From Adlercreutzia equolifaciens DSM 19450 (GTDB taxonomy: Bacteria; Actinomycetota; Coriobacteriia; Coriobacteriales; Eggerthellaceae), in contig NC_022567.1 of NCBI RefSeq assembly GCF_000478885.1, positions 1,674,001-1,738,000 on the forward strand: a stretch of DNA of 64,000 nucleotides, in the 5' to 3' direction. Each line of letters starts with the position of its first letter. Within the stretch, counting starts at the first letter, position 1. This document shows, in pieces, positions 34,171-43,168 of the stretch. A program made the position numbers and the translations under genes. Under the pieces are notes generated by a model. That model was not told where the DNA came from, ran no database searches, and worked only from the letters and a program-made list of their open reading frames with translations.

Positions 34171-36780
34171 CTAGGCGAAAGACAACTCGCCTTCCAACAG
34201 CTGCCGGTAGAGCGCGGCCAGCGCCGGCGAGGGATCGAGTCCCAGCGTTCGCGACAAGCGGTCGCGGCAGGCGAAGAACGTCTGTACGGCGGCCGAGCGC
34301 TGATCGGTGGCCATCTGCGCGCGCATGAGAGCCGCCGCCGCGTCCTCGCGCCCCGCATCGCGCTGAAAGGCCTCCCGAGCGAGCCACAGCGCCCCCTGGA
34401 GCTCCCCCCGGACAAGAAGACGCCGCGAAGCCGCCACCAGGCCGTCCACGAACTCCGCGTCGAGGCGATCGCGGAAGACGACGATGGCCTCGCACTTGCG
34501 CTCGGTGGGCAGAAGCACGCTGCCGAAGGAGCCTTGGATCGTGGCTATGGCCCTCTCCCAGGCCATATCGTCGGCAGGGCCGAACAGCAGGCAGCGAATC
34601 AGCTCCTCGAACTCGTCTAGGTCGCTCTCGAACAAATCGGGATCGAGCCGGCAGCCATAGCGGCTGCGGATGAGGTAGGGGCACGACCCCTGCTGGGAAA
34701 GGAGGGATCGCAGATCTCCCCACACGCGGTAGAAGCTCTTCGCCCCCGTGCGCTTGTCGGCGGCGGGCCACAACATGGAGACGATCTGGTCGCGTCCCAG
34801 CTCGCGCCCGCGGTGCAGGGCGAGCAGCGCCAGCAGAAGACGGGTCTTCGGGCGGCCCTCGAACTGATAGGTGATGTCGCGCCGCCCCAAAGCGACTTCC
34901 ATGGTGCCGAACAACTTCAGGCGCAGCGGCTCCACGGACACCTCGGGCGCGACGGCCATCGCCGTCCGGGGCGCGCTGGGCACCGGCAAACTGCGCCCGC
35001 GCTCGGGATCCTCGACGACAGGAGCTCCAGAAGACTTCTCGCGACGCGATCGGGCCGCCCCCTTCTCGACATGGGCCGCAAATAATGCGGCGGCCACAGG
35101 AGCGGACAGCCGCGGCAGGCCGAGGCCCTCGAGCACCTCCCCCGCCCGCTCCAGGGCGGCGGCCGCCCGGTAGGCTCCGAAGCCGAGGCTCCAGCCGCGC
35201 TCCACCAGCGCGTCCAGGGCGCGATGGCTGCAAGCGACGAGCCGCACCAGCTCGGGTCGGCCGGCAATGGCCGTATCGGCGCCGGCGCCCAGCGCCCCGG
35301 TCGCCTCCAGGCCCTCCAGCGCCGCCGCGGCGCCGAGCAGCCGGCGCTCCACGTCGATGCGCGAGCCGCTTCCCCAGTCCAGCGCTTCGCCGACCCGGGA
35401 CGCCCAGACCGCCAGAACGTCGTCGCCGCGGCCCAGCGCCAGTACTCCATGCGCCACCACGACCAGCTCGGCCAGACCGTCCTCGCGCTCGACTCCCCCG
35501 GCGCCATCCAGTTCAGCCAGACAGGAGGCGACCGTCTCCTCCATGGCCCGGCGCGTAGCCGCGTTGCCCACCTCCCAGGCCGCCAATGCCGCGGAGAGGA
35601 CCGTTCGCGGCGTGCTCCTCTCCGAGACAAGGCTGCGCTGGGCGAACTGAACGGCCCGCGCGCGATCGCCCCGCTGCGCCCAGGCCCAGGCGATCATGGC
35701 GTTGATGTCCGCACGGGCTGCCATTTGGGTGCGGGTCGCCGAGTCGTAGAGCTCGCACACCTCGACGGCCGCGCCGCCCCACAGGGCCGCCCAGCCGTTC
35801 GCCGCCAGCCACCGGCCGTGGGCCCGCCGGCGCGCCAGCAGCGTCATCGCGCTCACGGCGCGCCCGCATTCCCCACGCTCCATCAAGCGCTCCGCCAAAA
35901 CTTCCATCGCCTCCTCCCTACCGGCGAACCCGCAGGTCTCGGCGAGCGCCTGAAGACGCGCCCGCCCGTGATCCCTCACCTCCCCAAGGGACACGGAAAG
36001 CGCGGCGAAGCTCTCTTCGCCAGCGGAAATGCCCACAAGAGGGCAACGCGCGGCGAGAGCATCCCAGGCCTTCTCGGCCCGGCGCGCCCCGAGCAGCGCG
36101 CGCACGTCGTCTATCGTGCCCCTTCCGAGCACCGTCATGGCCCACAGGGCAAGCTCCTCTTCCGGAGTGCATCCCGCCCGGCTCGCGCCGAGTACCAGCT
36201 GGATCGGCGTCGCAGACCCCCATCGCAGGGCGGCAATGCGCTCGGCCAACCCTAAGGGGCGCCGATCCGTCACCCCTTCGGGCTCCTCCTCCAAATCCTC
36301 CCGCGCTACCAGCATCTCCGCGGCCCCGATGACGACGCGCCTGCCGAACAGCTCCATCGGCGCATCGGCCCGCGTTGTCGTGGCGATCACCTCGCAGTTC
36401 GCATCCGCCAAGCGCTCCACAACCTCCGCAAAGGCCTCGGCGCGATCATCGGTAAGGAGCGGAAGATCGGTCACCACCATCAGCGCGGCGTGCTCGTCGG
36501 CTTCAAGCACCGCCTCGGCCAGCACCCCCGCATCCAAATCCCGCAAAAAGCAGGGCGACGAGCCGCGCAGCCAGAATACGTGCTCGAACTGGAACATCAC
36601 AGATGCGTACTCAAATGCGAGCGTCGCCTTCCCGAACCCGGGCGGCGCAACGATAAGACGCAGGGCACCGCGATCCTCGAGGAGCCGCGACAGAAGGCGC
36701 GGTCGGCTCCTCAGACGGTCGGGAACCACTCCGTGGGGGCGCCTCCCCTCGCAAGCGCTCTGCTGGATGAAACGGGTCAT
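34171..36780 (-). CDS. Large transcriptional activator with degenerate P-loop and C-terminal winged-helix/BTAD domains
   Basis: An 869-aa regulator. The N-terminal STAND/NB-ARC-like ATPase region has a P-loop variant VAPPGFGKATL (about residues 46-56) in which the Ser/Thr after Lys is Ala. A helical repeat region follows. Near residue 590 a winged helix begins (LKLFGTMEVALGRRDITYQFEGRPKTRLLLALL), followed by a bacterial transcriptional activator domain ending FFACRDRLSRTLGLDPSPALAALYRQL. That pairing is the SARP/AfsR effector, here C-terminal instead of N-terminal. The ATG at 36780 has AAGGAG 6 nt upstream; the 130-residue upstream extension is Arg/Cys-rich and not coding-like. It may control cydAB, which follows. 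Confidence 0.88.
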   Translation of the reverse strand: MTRFIQQSACEGRRPHGVVPDRLRSRPRLLSRLLEDRGALRLIVAPPGFGKATLAFEYASVMFQFEHVFWLRGSSPCFLRDLDAGVLAEAVLEADEHAALMVVTDLPLLTDDRAEAFAEVVERLADANCEVIATTTRADAPMELFGRRVVIGAAEMLVAREDLEEEPEGVTDRRPLGLAERIAALRWGSATPIQLVLGASRAGCTPEEELALWAMTVLGRGTIDDVRALLGARRAEKAWDALAARCPLVGISAGEESFAALSVSLGEVRDHGRARLQALAETCGFAGREEAMEVLAERLMERGECGRAVSAMTLLARRRAHGRWLAANGWAALWGGAAVEVCELYDSATRTQMAARADINAMIAWAWAQRGDRARAVQFAQRSLVSERSTPRTVLSAALAAWEVGNAATRRAMEETVASCLAELDGAGGVEREDGLAELVVVAHGVLALGRGDDVLAVWASRVGEALDWGSGSRIDVERRLLGAAAALEGLEATGALGAGADTAIAGRPELVRLVACSHRALDALVERGWSLGFGAYRAAAALERAGEVLEGLGLPRLSAPVAAALFAAHVEKGAARSRREKSSGAPVVEDPERGRSLPVPSAPRTAMAVAPEVSVEPLRLKLFGTMEVALGRRDITYQFEGRPKTRLLLALLALHRGRELGRDQIVSMLWPAADKRTGAKSFYRVWGDLRSLLSQQGSCPYLIRSRYGCRLDPDLFESDLDEFEELIRCLLFGPADDMAWERAIATIQGSFGSVLLPTERKCEAIVVFRDRLDAEFVDGLVAASRRLLVRGELQGALWLAREAFQRDAGREDAAAALMRAQMATDQRSAAVQTFFACRDRLSRTLGLDPSPALAALYRQLLEGELSFA

Positions 36781-37177
36781 GGGCATCTCCTTCTTCTTTC
36801 GGCCCTCGCTAACAACAGGTCGCACCGTACGAGGCCCCGACTGTCCGGGCAACCAGCAAGGAACATAAGGCCGCCGATCCCCTTCCATTGCCGCCCGGAC
36901 AAATCGCCCGCAACATACAGGCAGCCTCGCAAAAGGCACCCGCAAGCACAAGGAACGCGCGAGGAAGGCCCGCGGCAGGCGTCTCCAGTCATCTGCGGAA
37001 AAGCTCCAGCGCCATTCGCGCTCCATGCAAGCGACAAGCAGTCGAACGGCACCCGCGCGACGGGCTCTCGCCGTCCTCTCGCGCCACCGGCAGAAAGCCG
37101 CCAGCGCCCGTTGCCGCCCCAGGAGGGACGGCGCCGACAAGAAACAGGGACGCCGCCACGGTTTCTCCACGGTTCGC

Positions 37178-37267
37178 GCGAGAGCATTCCCGCGAAACCG
37201 TGGGGGTCGGCGCGGGCGTCAGGCGAGAGCACTTCCGCGAAACCGCGGCGGTCGGCGCGGGCACAAG
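37178..37267. repeat. Two-unit 45-bp tandem repeat
   Basis: GCGAGAGCAYTYCCGCGAAACC... repeats at 37178-37222 and 37223-37267 with few differences. It is in the 600-nt gap between rsfS and the large activator, which otherwise holds a terminator and no recognisable gene. Confidence 0.75.
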
Positions 37268-37298
37268 AAAAGACCCCTCCGCCGTTGCGGAGGGGTCT
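37265..37298 (-). terminator. Rho-independent terminator after rsfS
   Basis: AGACCCCTCCGC and GCGGAGGGGTCT form a perfect 12-bp stem with a 4-nt loop, followed on the minus strand by TTTTCTTG. It ends the obg-to-rsfS unit. Confidence 0.92.
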
Positions 37299-37384
37299 CT
37301 CTTCTCGGAATGCGCGCCTCGCGCCCCTTGCCTTTCTGCGCGCTGCCGCGCCGGCCCAATCGCCCGTCGGACGCCCTCGGAGCT

Positions 37385-37840
37385 TTAAGCCTCGTCGCCC
37401 TGGGCCGCCTCGCGGCCGAGCAGCTTGGCGATGCGATCGGAGTACTGCAGGTTCTCAAGTCCCGCCTCAGCGGCCAGGTCGATCACCGGCGCGTCGTTCC
37501 ACAGCGCCTCCAGGCGGTAGTACTCGCGGGTCTCGGGCATAAACACGTGCACGACGATGTTGCCGTAATCCAGAAGCGACCAGCTTCCGTCGGCGGACAT
37601 CTCGCGGTGGGTGGGCTTGATGGACGCCTCCTCGCGCAGCTTGTCCTCGATCTCGTCGATGATGGCGTCCACCTGGCGGGAATTGGCGGCGGTGGCGATA
37701 ACGAAGTAGTCGGTCACGCCGATGAGATCGCGCACTTCCTGCACCATGATGTCGGTGGCCTTCTTCTCGTCGGCGGCCTTGGCGGCGATGAGCGCGCACT
37801 CGCGCGAGAAGGCGGCCTGCCGCTCTACAGCATCGGTCAT
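37385..37840 (-). CDS. rsfS: Ribosome silencing factor RsfS
   Basis: A 151-aa RsfS/YbeB/Iojap-family protein that binds ribosomal protein uL14 and blocks subunit joining in starvation. It contains ATDIMVQEVRDLIGVTDYFVIATAANSRQVDAI and ENLQYSDRIAKLLG-type ends with HREMSADGSWSLLDYGNIVVHVF. A C-terminal extension of about 20 residues follows the core. The ATG at 37840 has a GTGAGGA site. It lies 139 nt after yqeK, across a GC-rich hairpin, so it may also have its own promoter (TAAGGT near 37880). Confidence 0.94.
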   Translation of the reverse strand: MTDAVERQAAFSRECALIAAKAADEKKATDIMVQEVRDLIGVTDYFVIATAANSRQVDAIIDEIEDKLREEASIKPTHREMSADGSWSLLDYGNIVVHVFMPETREYYRLEALWNDAPVIDLAAEAGLENLQYSDRIAKLLGREAAQGDEA

Positions 37841-37915
37841 AGCTATCCTCACTTTCGGGAACATCAGATTTTGCTTGCATACCTTAGCACAAGTCCCCCG
37901 GGAAGAGGCCCGGGA

Positions 37916-37945
37916 GGGGGCGCGCGGAGACCTCTGAGCGCCCCC
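37916..37945. terminator. GC hairpin between yqeK and rsfS
   Basis: GGGGGCGC pairs with GCGCCCCC around a 14-nt loop. It has no T-run on the minus strand, so it is at best a partial terminator or an RNA stability element separating yqeK from rsfS. Confidence 0.45.
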
Positions 37946-37979
37946 TTCCGGAGCTCTTCCCTCCATTGCCTTTGTCGTG

Positions 37980-38621
37980 TTAAGGCCTACCGTAGGGAAT
38001 GGGGTCGGGGTTGGCCTCGGCGCGGTAGACTTCCTGCTCGGGCATATAGAAGTTCCAAATTTCCGTGGTCTTGGAATAGATGGGGTGGCGGCGCTCCATG
38101 ATGAGCTGAACCCAATAGGCGTACACCTCTAAGAACAGCTCGCGCAGCTCGATCTCGCCTATCTTCTCGCGCAGCTTTTCCACGACCTTGCCCTTGCGCC
38201 CCGGCTCCAGCGCATCGGCGATATAGACGATCATGTCCAAGTCGCTCATGCCCGCATCGCCCAGCGTATGGCGCTCGACGGCGGTGAGCACCTCGGGCGG
38301 CAGCTCCGGGAAGGCGCGCCCCAAGGCCACGGCGGCGGTGAGGCCATGCAGGACGCGGGGCATGGCGACAAGCTCGGCGTCCAGTTCCATCCCCAGCTCG
38401 TCGGCCCGCGCGAGAATGCCCGGGTCGTCATAGCCCTTGTCCCAGTCATGCAGAAGGCCGGCCACCCGGGCCGCCGTCTCGTCGGCGCCGTAGACGCGAG
38501 CCAGCTTTTCGGCCGTCTCGGACACGCCGAGGCTGTGCTTGAAGCGACGCGGGCCCACCCGCTTCTCCAGCTCGTCACGGCGCGCCTCGTAGAATGCATC
38601 GCTACGCCACCCGTCCACCAT
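37980..38621 (-). CDS. yqeK: YqeK-type HD-domain hydrolase (probable Ap4A hydrolase)
   Basis: A 213-aa HD-superfamily metal-dependent phosphohydrolase. The motif KHSLGVSETAEKLARVYG with the downstream pair LLHDWDK gives the metal-binding His and Asp, and HTLG and DALEPGR complete the YqeK pattern. The Firmicute family splits diadenosine tetraphosphate. About 35 residues of C-terminus (WNFYMPEQEVYRAEANPDP) extend past the usual end. The ATG at 38621 overlaps nadD by 20 nt, the conserved nadD-yqeK coupling. Confidence 0.92.
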   Translation of the reverse strand: MVDGWRSDAFYEARRDELEKRVGPRRFKHSLGVSETAEKLARVYGADETAARVAGLLHDWDKGYDDPGILARADELGMELDAELVAMPRVLHGLTAAVALGRAFPELPPEVLTAVERHTLGDAGMSDLDMIVYIADALEPGRKGKVVEKLREKIGEIELRELFLEVYAYWVQLIMERRHPIYSKTTEIWNFYMPEQEVYRAEANPDPIPYGRP

Positions 38622-39270
38622 CGGTCTCCCTTCGGTACAACGACTCCTCTTCAATGATCTTTCGCACGGCCTCAGGCACCAGATAGCGGATGGTGCGCCC
38701 CGCGTACACGCGCCGCCGCAGCGCACTCGAGGAAATGTCGAGGCCCGGCACGGCGAAGGGACGCACATCGAATCCGTGCTCGCGCAGATCGCGCAAGGCC
38801 TGCTCCCCCAGTTCAAAACCGGGCCGTGTGGCCGCCGCGAACGCCGCGAGGTGTGCCAGTTCGGCGCTCTTTCGCCATCGGGGCAGCGTGAGGGCCGCGT
38901 CGGCGCCGACGATGAAGACGAGCTCCACCCCCGACAGCTCCTCGCGCAGCTCGCGCAACGTATCCACGGCGTAGGTGACGCCGGGGCGCTCTACCTCCAG
39001 GGCGCTCACGGCGAAGGCGCGGTTTCCGGCCACGGCGGCGGCCACCATGGCCAGCCGCACCTCGCCGGCGGTCACAAGACGATCCTGCTTGAAGGCGGGA
39101 CGGCCCGTGGGCACGAACAGCACCGCATCGAGGTTCGCAGCCTCGAGGGCCTCCTCGGCACAGGCGAGATGCCCCAGGTGAGGGGGGTCGAAGGTGCCCC
39201 CCATGATACCCAGCCGCGCGAGCGCGCCCGCCCGTGCCCGCTGCGCCAGCGCGTCCACGGCGCCGTCCAT
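38602..39270 (-). CDS. nadD: Nicotinate-nucleotide adenylyltransferase
   Basis: A 222-aa NadD, which adenylates nicotinate mononucleotide in NAD synthesis. It contains GIMGGTFDPPHLGHLACAEEA, the nucleotidyltransferase (H/T)xGH element, and near the end GLDISSSALRRRVYAGRTIRYLVPEAV, the ISSTxIR motif. About 20 residues precede the usual start. The ATG at 39270 lies 5 nt after the proA stop with GAGGG upstream. An internal ATG at the GGTFDPPH segment is also possible. Confidence 0.94.
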   Translation of the reverse strand: MDGAVDALAQRARAGALARLGIMGGTFDPPHLGHLACAEEALEAANLDAVLFVPTGRPAFKQDRLVTAGEVRLAMVAAAVAGNRAFAVSALEVERPGVTYAVDTLRELREELSGVELVFIVGADAALTLPRWRKSAELAHLAAFAAATRPGFELGEQALRDLREHGFDVRPFAVPGLDISSSALRRRVYAGRTIRYLVPEAVRKIIEEESLYRRETDGGRVA

Positions 39271-39275
39271 CGCCC

Positions 39276-40565
39276 TTAGGCCCTCACCTGGCCCGCGCCG
39301 CGCAACACGTACTTGTAAGAGGTGAGCGCGTCGGCGGCAAAGGGCCCGCGGGCGTGGATCTTCTGGGTGGAGATGCCGATCTCGGCGCCGAGGCCGAACT
39401 GGCCGCCGTCGGTGAAGGCCGTGGAGGCGTTGGCGTACACCGCCGCCGCGTCCACCTGGGCGAGGAAGGCGTCCTGGGCCGCCTCGTCGGAGGCGACGAT
39501 GGCCTCGGAGTGCTTCGTGCCGTAGCGGTTCACGTGGTCGATGGCCTCTTGCAACCCTTCCACGCACTTCACCGCCAGCTCGGGCCCCAGATACTCGGTC
39601 TCCCAGTCGGCCTCGCAGGCGAGCACGACGTCGGGTGCGTCGCCGGCCACGGAAAGCCCGGCCGCCTCGGCGATGGCGAGTACGCGCGTATCGCCGTGGA
39701 CGAGCACGCCGGCCTCCTTCATGTCCGTGAGAATGGGCGGCAGCACCGCATCGGCCACCGCCGCATCCACCAGAAGGGTCTCGGCGGCGTTGCACACCCC
39801 GAATCGGCGGCACTTCGCGTTCTTGATGATATCGCGGGCCATATCGGGGTCGGCAGAGGCATGCACGTAGACGTGGCAATTGCCCGTGCCCGTCTCGATG
39901 ACCGGTACGCGGGCATGCTCCACGCAATGGCGGATAAGCCCCGCGCCGCCGCGGGGGATGAGCACGTCCACCAGGCCGTGCAATCCCATGAGCACATCAG
40001 TGGCCGCCCGGTCGGTGGTGGTCACGGCGCAGATAGAGCCCTCCGGCAGCCCCGCTTCCACGGCAGCCGCGGCCAGCACGTCGGCGATGACCTCGTTGGA
40101 GCGGGCCGCAAGGCTGCCGCCCCGCAGGATGCACGCGTTGCCGGACTTCACGCAGACCCCGGCGGCGTCGGCGGTCACGTTGGGCCGGGCCTCGTAGACC
40201 ATGGCCACCACGCCGAGGGGCACCGACACGCGCCGAAGCTCGATGCCGTTGTAGAGGGTCGATTCCAGCGACACGACGCCGAGCGGATCGGGCAGCGCCG
40301 CCACCTCCTCCAAAGCGTCGGCCATAGCAAAGACGCGAGACTCGTCCAGCATGAGCCGGTCCAGCAGCGCCTCGGTGGTGCCGGCCGCCCGGGCCGCCTC
40401 CATGTCCTCGCCGTTGGCCTCCACGATGGCCGGCGCCTGCGCCCGCAGGGCCGCCGCCATGGCGAGCAGCGCCCCGTTGCGCTCCTCGGTCGTCGCCTGA
40501 GCCAACTTCACGCTCGCCGCTTTTGCGAATTTCGCCAGCTCGCGCACTTCCTCTTCCAAAGTCAT
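39276..40565 (-). CDS. proA: Gamma-glutamyl phosphate reductase
   Basis: A 429-aa enzyme of the aldehyde dehydrogenase superfamily that makes glutamate semialdehyde with NADPH, the second step of proline synthesis. It includes VYEARPNVTADAAGVCVKSGNACILRGG, the catalytic Cys in GVCNAAETLLVD (about residue 260) and the C-terminal FTDGGQFGLGAEIGISTQKIHARGP. The ATG follows AGGAGAGG and lies 9 nt after proB. Length and motifs are canonical. Confidence 0.97.
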   Translation of the reverse strand: MTLEEEVRELAKFAKAASVKLAQATTEERNGALLAMAAALRAQAPAIVEANGEDMEAARAAGTTEALLDRLMLDESRVFAMADALEEVAALPDPLGVVSLESTLYNGIELRRVSVPLGVVAMVYEARPNVTADAAGVCVKSGNACILRGGSLAARSNEVIADVLAAAAVEAGLPEGSICAVTTTDRAATDVLMGLHGLVDVLIPRGGAGLIRHCVEHARVPVIETGTGNCHVYVHASADPDMARDIIKNAKCRRFGVCNAAETLLVDAAVADAVLPPILTDMKEAGVLVHGDTRVLAIAEAAGLSVAGDAPDVVLACEADWETEYLGPELAVKCVEGLQEAIDHVNRYGTKHSEAIVASDEAAQDAFLAQVDAAAVYANASTAFTDGGQFGLGAEIGISTQKIHARGPFAADALTSYKYVLRGAGQVRA

Positions 40566-40574
40566 GGGCCTCTC

Positions 40575-41708
40575 CTATTCGAATAGAACCAGTTCGTCGC
40601 GATGGATGACGGGGCGGTCGGCCAGCACGGCCAGGATGGCGTTGCTCGCCACCTCCTCGCGGCTGCGCCCGCAGGCCAGCTTCAGAAGGTCGCTCGCCGC
40701 CGCGGCACGGCCCCGCGCGAACACGTGCCCCGTCTCGTCGGCCACGTCCACGATGTCATCCAACCCGAAGTCGCCCTCCACGGCGCGAATGCCCACGGAA
40801 AGGAGCGACTTGCCGCGCATCACCAGAGCATCGCGGGCCCCCTCGTCCACGACGACGGTGCCGTGCACGGAGTCCCCGAGCGCGATCCACAGCTTCTTGG
40901 CCGTGATCTCGTGGGGGCGATCCGGCGCCGTGAACAGCGTGCCGACTGCCTCTCCGGCAGCGGCCTGAACGATGCAGTCCGCGCGCCTCCCCTGGCAGAT
41001 GACCATGGGAATGCCTGCGGCCATGAGCACCCGGGCCGCCTTGATCTTCGTGATCATGCCGCCGCTTCCCACGCCGGACACCGCGCCCCCGGCCGCAGCC
41101 AGAATGTCGCGGCCGACGCGATCCACGACGGGAATGAGCGTGGCCGCCGGATCGATCTGCGGGTTCGCCGTGTACAGCCCGTCGATATCCGAGAGGATCA
41201 CCATGAGGTCGGCGTCGATGAGGCAGGCCACGAGCGCCGCCAAGGTATCGTTGTCGCCGAAGCGGATCTGCTCGACGGACACCGTGTCGTTCTCGTTCAC
41301 GATGGGCACCACGGACAGCTCCAGAAGCCGGTCAAGCGTATCCCGCGCGTGCAGGTAGGCCGAGCGGTCCGCCGTGTCGCGCCGGGTGAGCAGCACCACG
41401 CTCGTCAGCATGTCCTGCGCCCCGAAGGCCTCGGCATAGGCCGTGGAAAGGGCGCTCTGCCCCACGGAGGCCGCCGCCTGCAGGCTCGGCATGTCCGTCG
41501 GGCGCTTGGCGATGCCCAGTGCCTCCAGGCCGCAGGCAATGGCCGCCGACGTGACGATGACCACGTCCCATCCGGCCGCGCGAACCCGCGCCACCTGATC
41601 GGCCAGATCGTTCAGAAACCCGTAGTCGATGGAACTCTCGGAGGTGGTGAGGGTGGCCGAGCCGATCTTCACCACCAGGCGCTTGCGCCTGTGCGTCGCG
41701 TCACTCAT
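40575..41708 (-). CDS. proB: Glutamate 5-kinase with PUA domain
   Basis: A 377-aa amino-acid kinase that phosphorylates glutamate in the first step of proline synthesis. It opens RLVVKIGSATLTT (phosphate-binding), contains the VNENDTVSVEQIRFGDNDTLAALVA segment, and GVGSGGMITKIKAA. A C-terminal PUA domain (about 275-377) is present, as in E. coli ProB, where it affects proline feedback. The ATG overlaps the obg stop in TGATG, giving translational coupling. Confidence 0.97.
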   Translation of the reverse strand: MSDATHRRKRLVVKIGSATLTTSESSIDYGFLNDLADQVARVRAAGWDVVIVTSAAIACGLEALGIAKRPTDMPSLQAAASVGQSALSTAYAEAFGAQDMLTSVVLLTRRDTADRSAYLHARDTLDRLLELSVVPIVNENDTVSVEQIRFGDNDTLAALVACLIDADLMVILSDIDGLYTANPQIDPAATLIPVVDRVGRDILAAAGGAVSGVGSGGMITKIKAARVLMAAGIPMVICQGRRADCIVQAAAGEAVGTLFTAPDRPHEITAKKLWIALGDSVHGTVVVDEGARDALVMRGKSLLSVGIRAVEGDFGLDDIVDVADETGHVFARGRAAAASDLLKLACGRSREEVASNAILAVLADRPVIHRDELVLFE

Positions 41709-43105
41709 CAGATATCCAGCTCCTGGTAGACGTCCACAGCACCGGCCGTGGGAGATTCGAAAGCAAACGAGAAGCCGAGGATGCGCACCTCGTCCCCGTC
41801 GCGGGCGCCGGCCTTCTCGAGGGCCGTATCGACCCCCATGCGCTTGAAGCGGTGCTGGAAGAAGGCCACGGCCTCCTCGTTCTCCCAGTCGGTCTGCACC
41901 ACCATGCGCTCCACCTGCACGCCGGAAACGCGCCAGGCGCCGGGGCCCTCGGAGATGATGTCGAAGCGCTTCTCGCGGGCCTCGCGGCGCAACTCCCACA
42001 CGTGGTCGTACTGCATGTCGGAGGCCGCCTGCTCGCGGGCCGCCTCGCGCAGGGCGTGCACCTTGGTGGCGATGGCGGCCTTCAGCGAGTCCACGCCGGC
42101 GCCCGTCAGCGCGCTTATGCGGTAGAGCTTCGGATCGATGGGGCTTTCCACGAACTCGTTGCCCCCGGCCGCGGCAATGGAGTCCTCGCGCACCCGGGCG
42201 GCCAGCGCCTCGCAGGCCTCCTCGGTGCCGGGCACGTCGATCTTGTTGGCCACGACGATGCGGGGCCGCGCCGCCAGCTCGTCGGCGTACAGGGCCAACT
42301 CGTTCTTGATGATCTCGTAGTCCTCCAAAGGATCGCGGCCCTCCCAGTCGCCGGTCAAATCGACGACCTGCACGATGAGGGCCGTGCGCTCGATATGGCG
42401 CAGGAACTCGTGTCCCAGCCCGCGGCCCTCGGAGGCCCCTTCGATGAGCCCCGGGATATCGGCCACGACGAAGGAGAGGTCGCCCGAGGTGGCCACGCCG
42501 AGGTTGGGAACGAGCGTGGTGAACGGGTAGTCGGCGATCTTCGGCCGCGCGGCGCTCATCTTCGCGATGAGCGAGCTTTTGCCCGCCGACGGCATGCCCA
42601 CCAAGGCCGCATCGGCCATGAGCTTCATTTCCAGCTCGATCCAGCGCTCCTCGGCCGGCTCGCCCAGCTCGGCGAAGGCCGGGGCGCGACGCGTGGAGGT
42701 GACGAAGTGGATGTTGCCGCGGCCGCCCATGCCGCCGCGCGCCACGGTGACCGACTCGCCGTCGTGGGTCAGATCGGCGATCATCTCGCCCACTTCCCCC
42801 CCTTCCTCGAAATACTCGCGCACGACGGTGCCCACGGGCACCTTCAGCACGAGATCCTCGCCGGTAGCGCCGTGCATGCGGCTGCCGCGGCCATGGGTAC
42901 CGCGCTCGGCCTTGAAGTGGTGCTTGAAGCGGTACTCGATGAGCGAGGAGACCGAGGCGTCGGCCACAACGATGACGTTGCCGCCGTGACCGCCGTCGCC
43001 GCCGTCGGGGCCGCCCTTGGGCACGTGGGCCTCGCGCCGGAACGACATGCACCCGGCGCCGCCGTTGCCGCCCTTCACATTGATGCGAACCTTATCGATG
43101 AACAT
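41708..43105 (-). CDS. obgE: GTPase Obg/CgtA
   Basis: A 465-aa essential GTPase that checks late 50S ribosome assembly. The Gly-rich Obg domain (residues 1-158: VKGGNGGAGCMSFRREAHVPKGGP) is followed by the G domain with GMPSAGKSS, DIPGLIEGASEGRGLG and ANKID. A C-terminal OCT domain (about 360-435) carries WRVSGVQVERMVVQTDWENEEAV. The ATG follows AAAGG. The gene begins the obg-proB-proA-nadD-yqeK operon, and an extended -10 promoter with a dyad lies just upstream. Confidence 0.97.
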   Translation of the reverse strand: MFIDKVRINVKGGNGGAGCMSFRREAHVPKGGPDGGDGGHGGNVIVVADASVSSLIEYRFKHHFKAERGTHGRGSRMHGATGEDLVLKVPVGTVVREYFEEGGEVGEMIADLTHDGESVTVARGGMGGRGNIHFVTSTRRAPAFAELGEPAEERWIELEMKLMADAALVGMPSAGKSSLIAKMSAARPKIADYPFTTLVPNLGVATSGDLSFVVADIPGLIEGASEGRGLGHEFLRHIERTALIVQVVDLTGDWEGRDPLEDYEIIKNELALYADELAARPRIVVANKIDVPGTEEACEALAARVREDSIAAAGGNEFVESPIDPKLYRISALTGAGVDSLKAAIATKVHALREAAREQAASDMQYDHVWELRREAREKRFDIISEGPGAWRVSGVQVERMVVQTDWENEEAVAFFQHRFKRMGVDTALEKAGARDGDEVRILGFSFAFESPTAGAVDVYQELDI

Positions 43106-43126
43106 AGGAGCCTTTCCTTACTAGTC

Positions 43127-43148
43127 AGTGTGCAGATTATCGCACACT
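43127..43148 (-). promoter_or_regulatory. obg promoter -10 region embedded in a 7-8-7 dyad
   Basis: AGTGTGC (43127-43133) and GCACACT (43142-43148) form a perfect inverted repeat. Between and across the arms on the minus strand reads TGC-GATAAT (43136-43141), an extended -10 element. A bound dimer would occlude the promoter. The start point would be about 25 nt before the obg ATG. Confidence 0.5.
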
Positions 43149-43168
43149 CTGCCCAGAATTCCTCTCGG

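Noticed and set aside
36781..37170. Upstream extension of the large activator to 999 aa
   Set aside because: The extension is Arg/Cys/Trp-rich and not coding-like, while AAGGAG stands 6 nt before the ATG at 36780.
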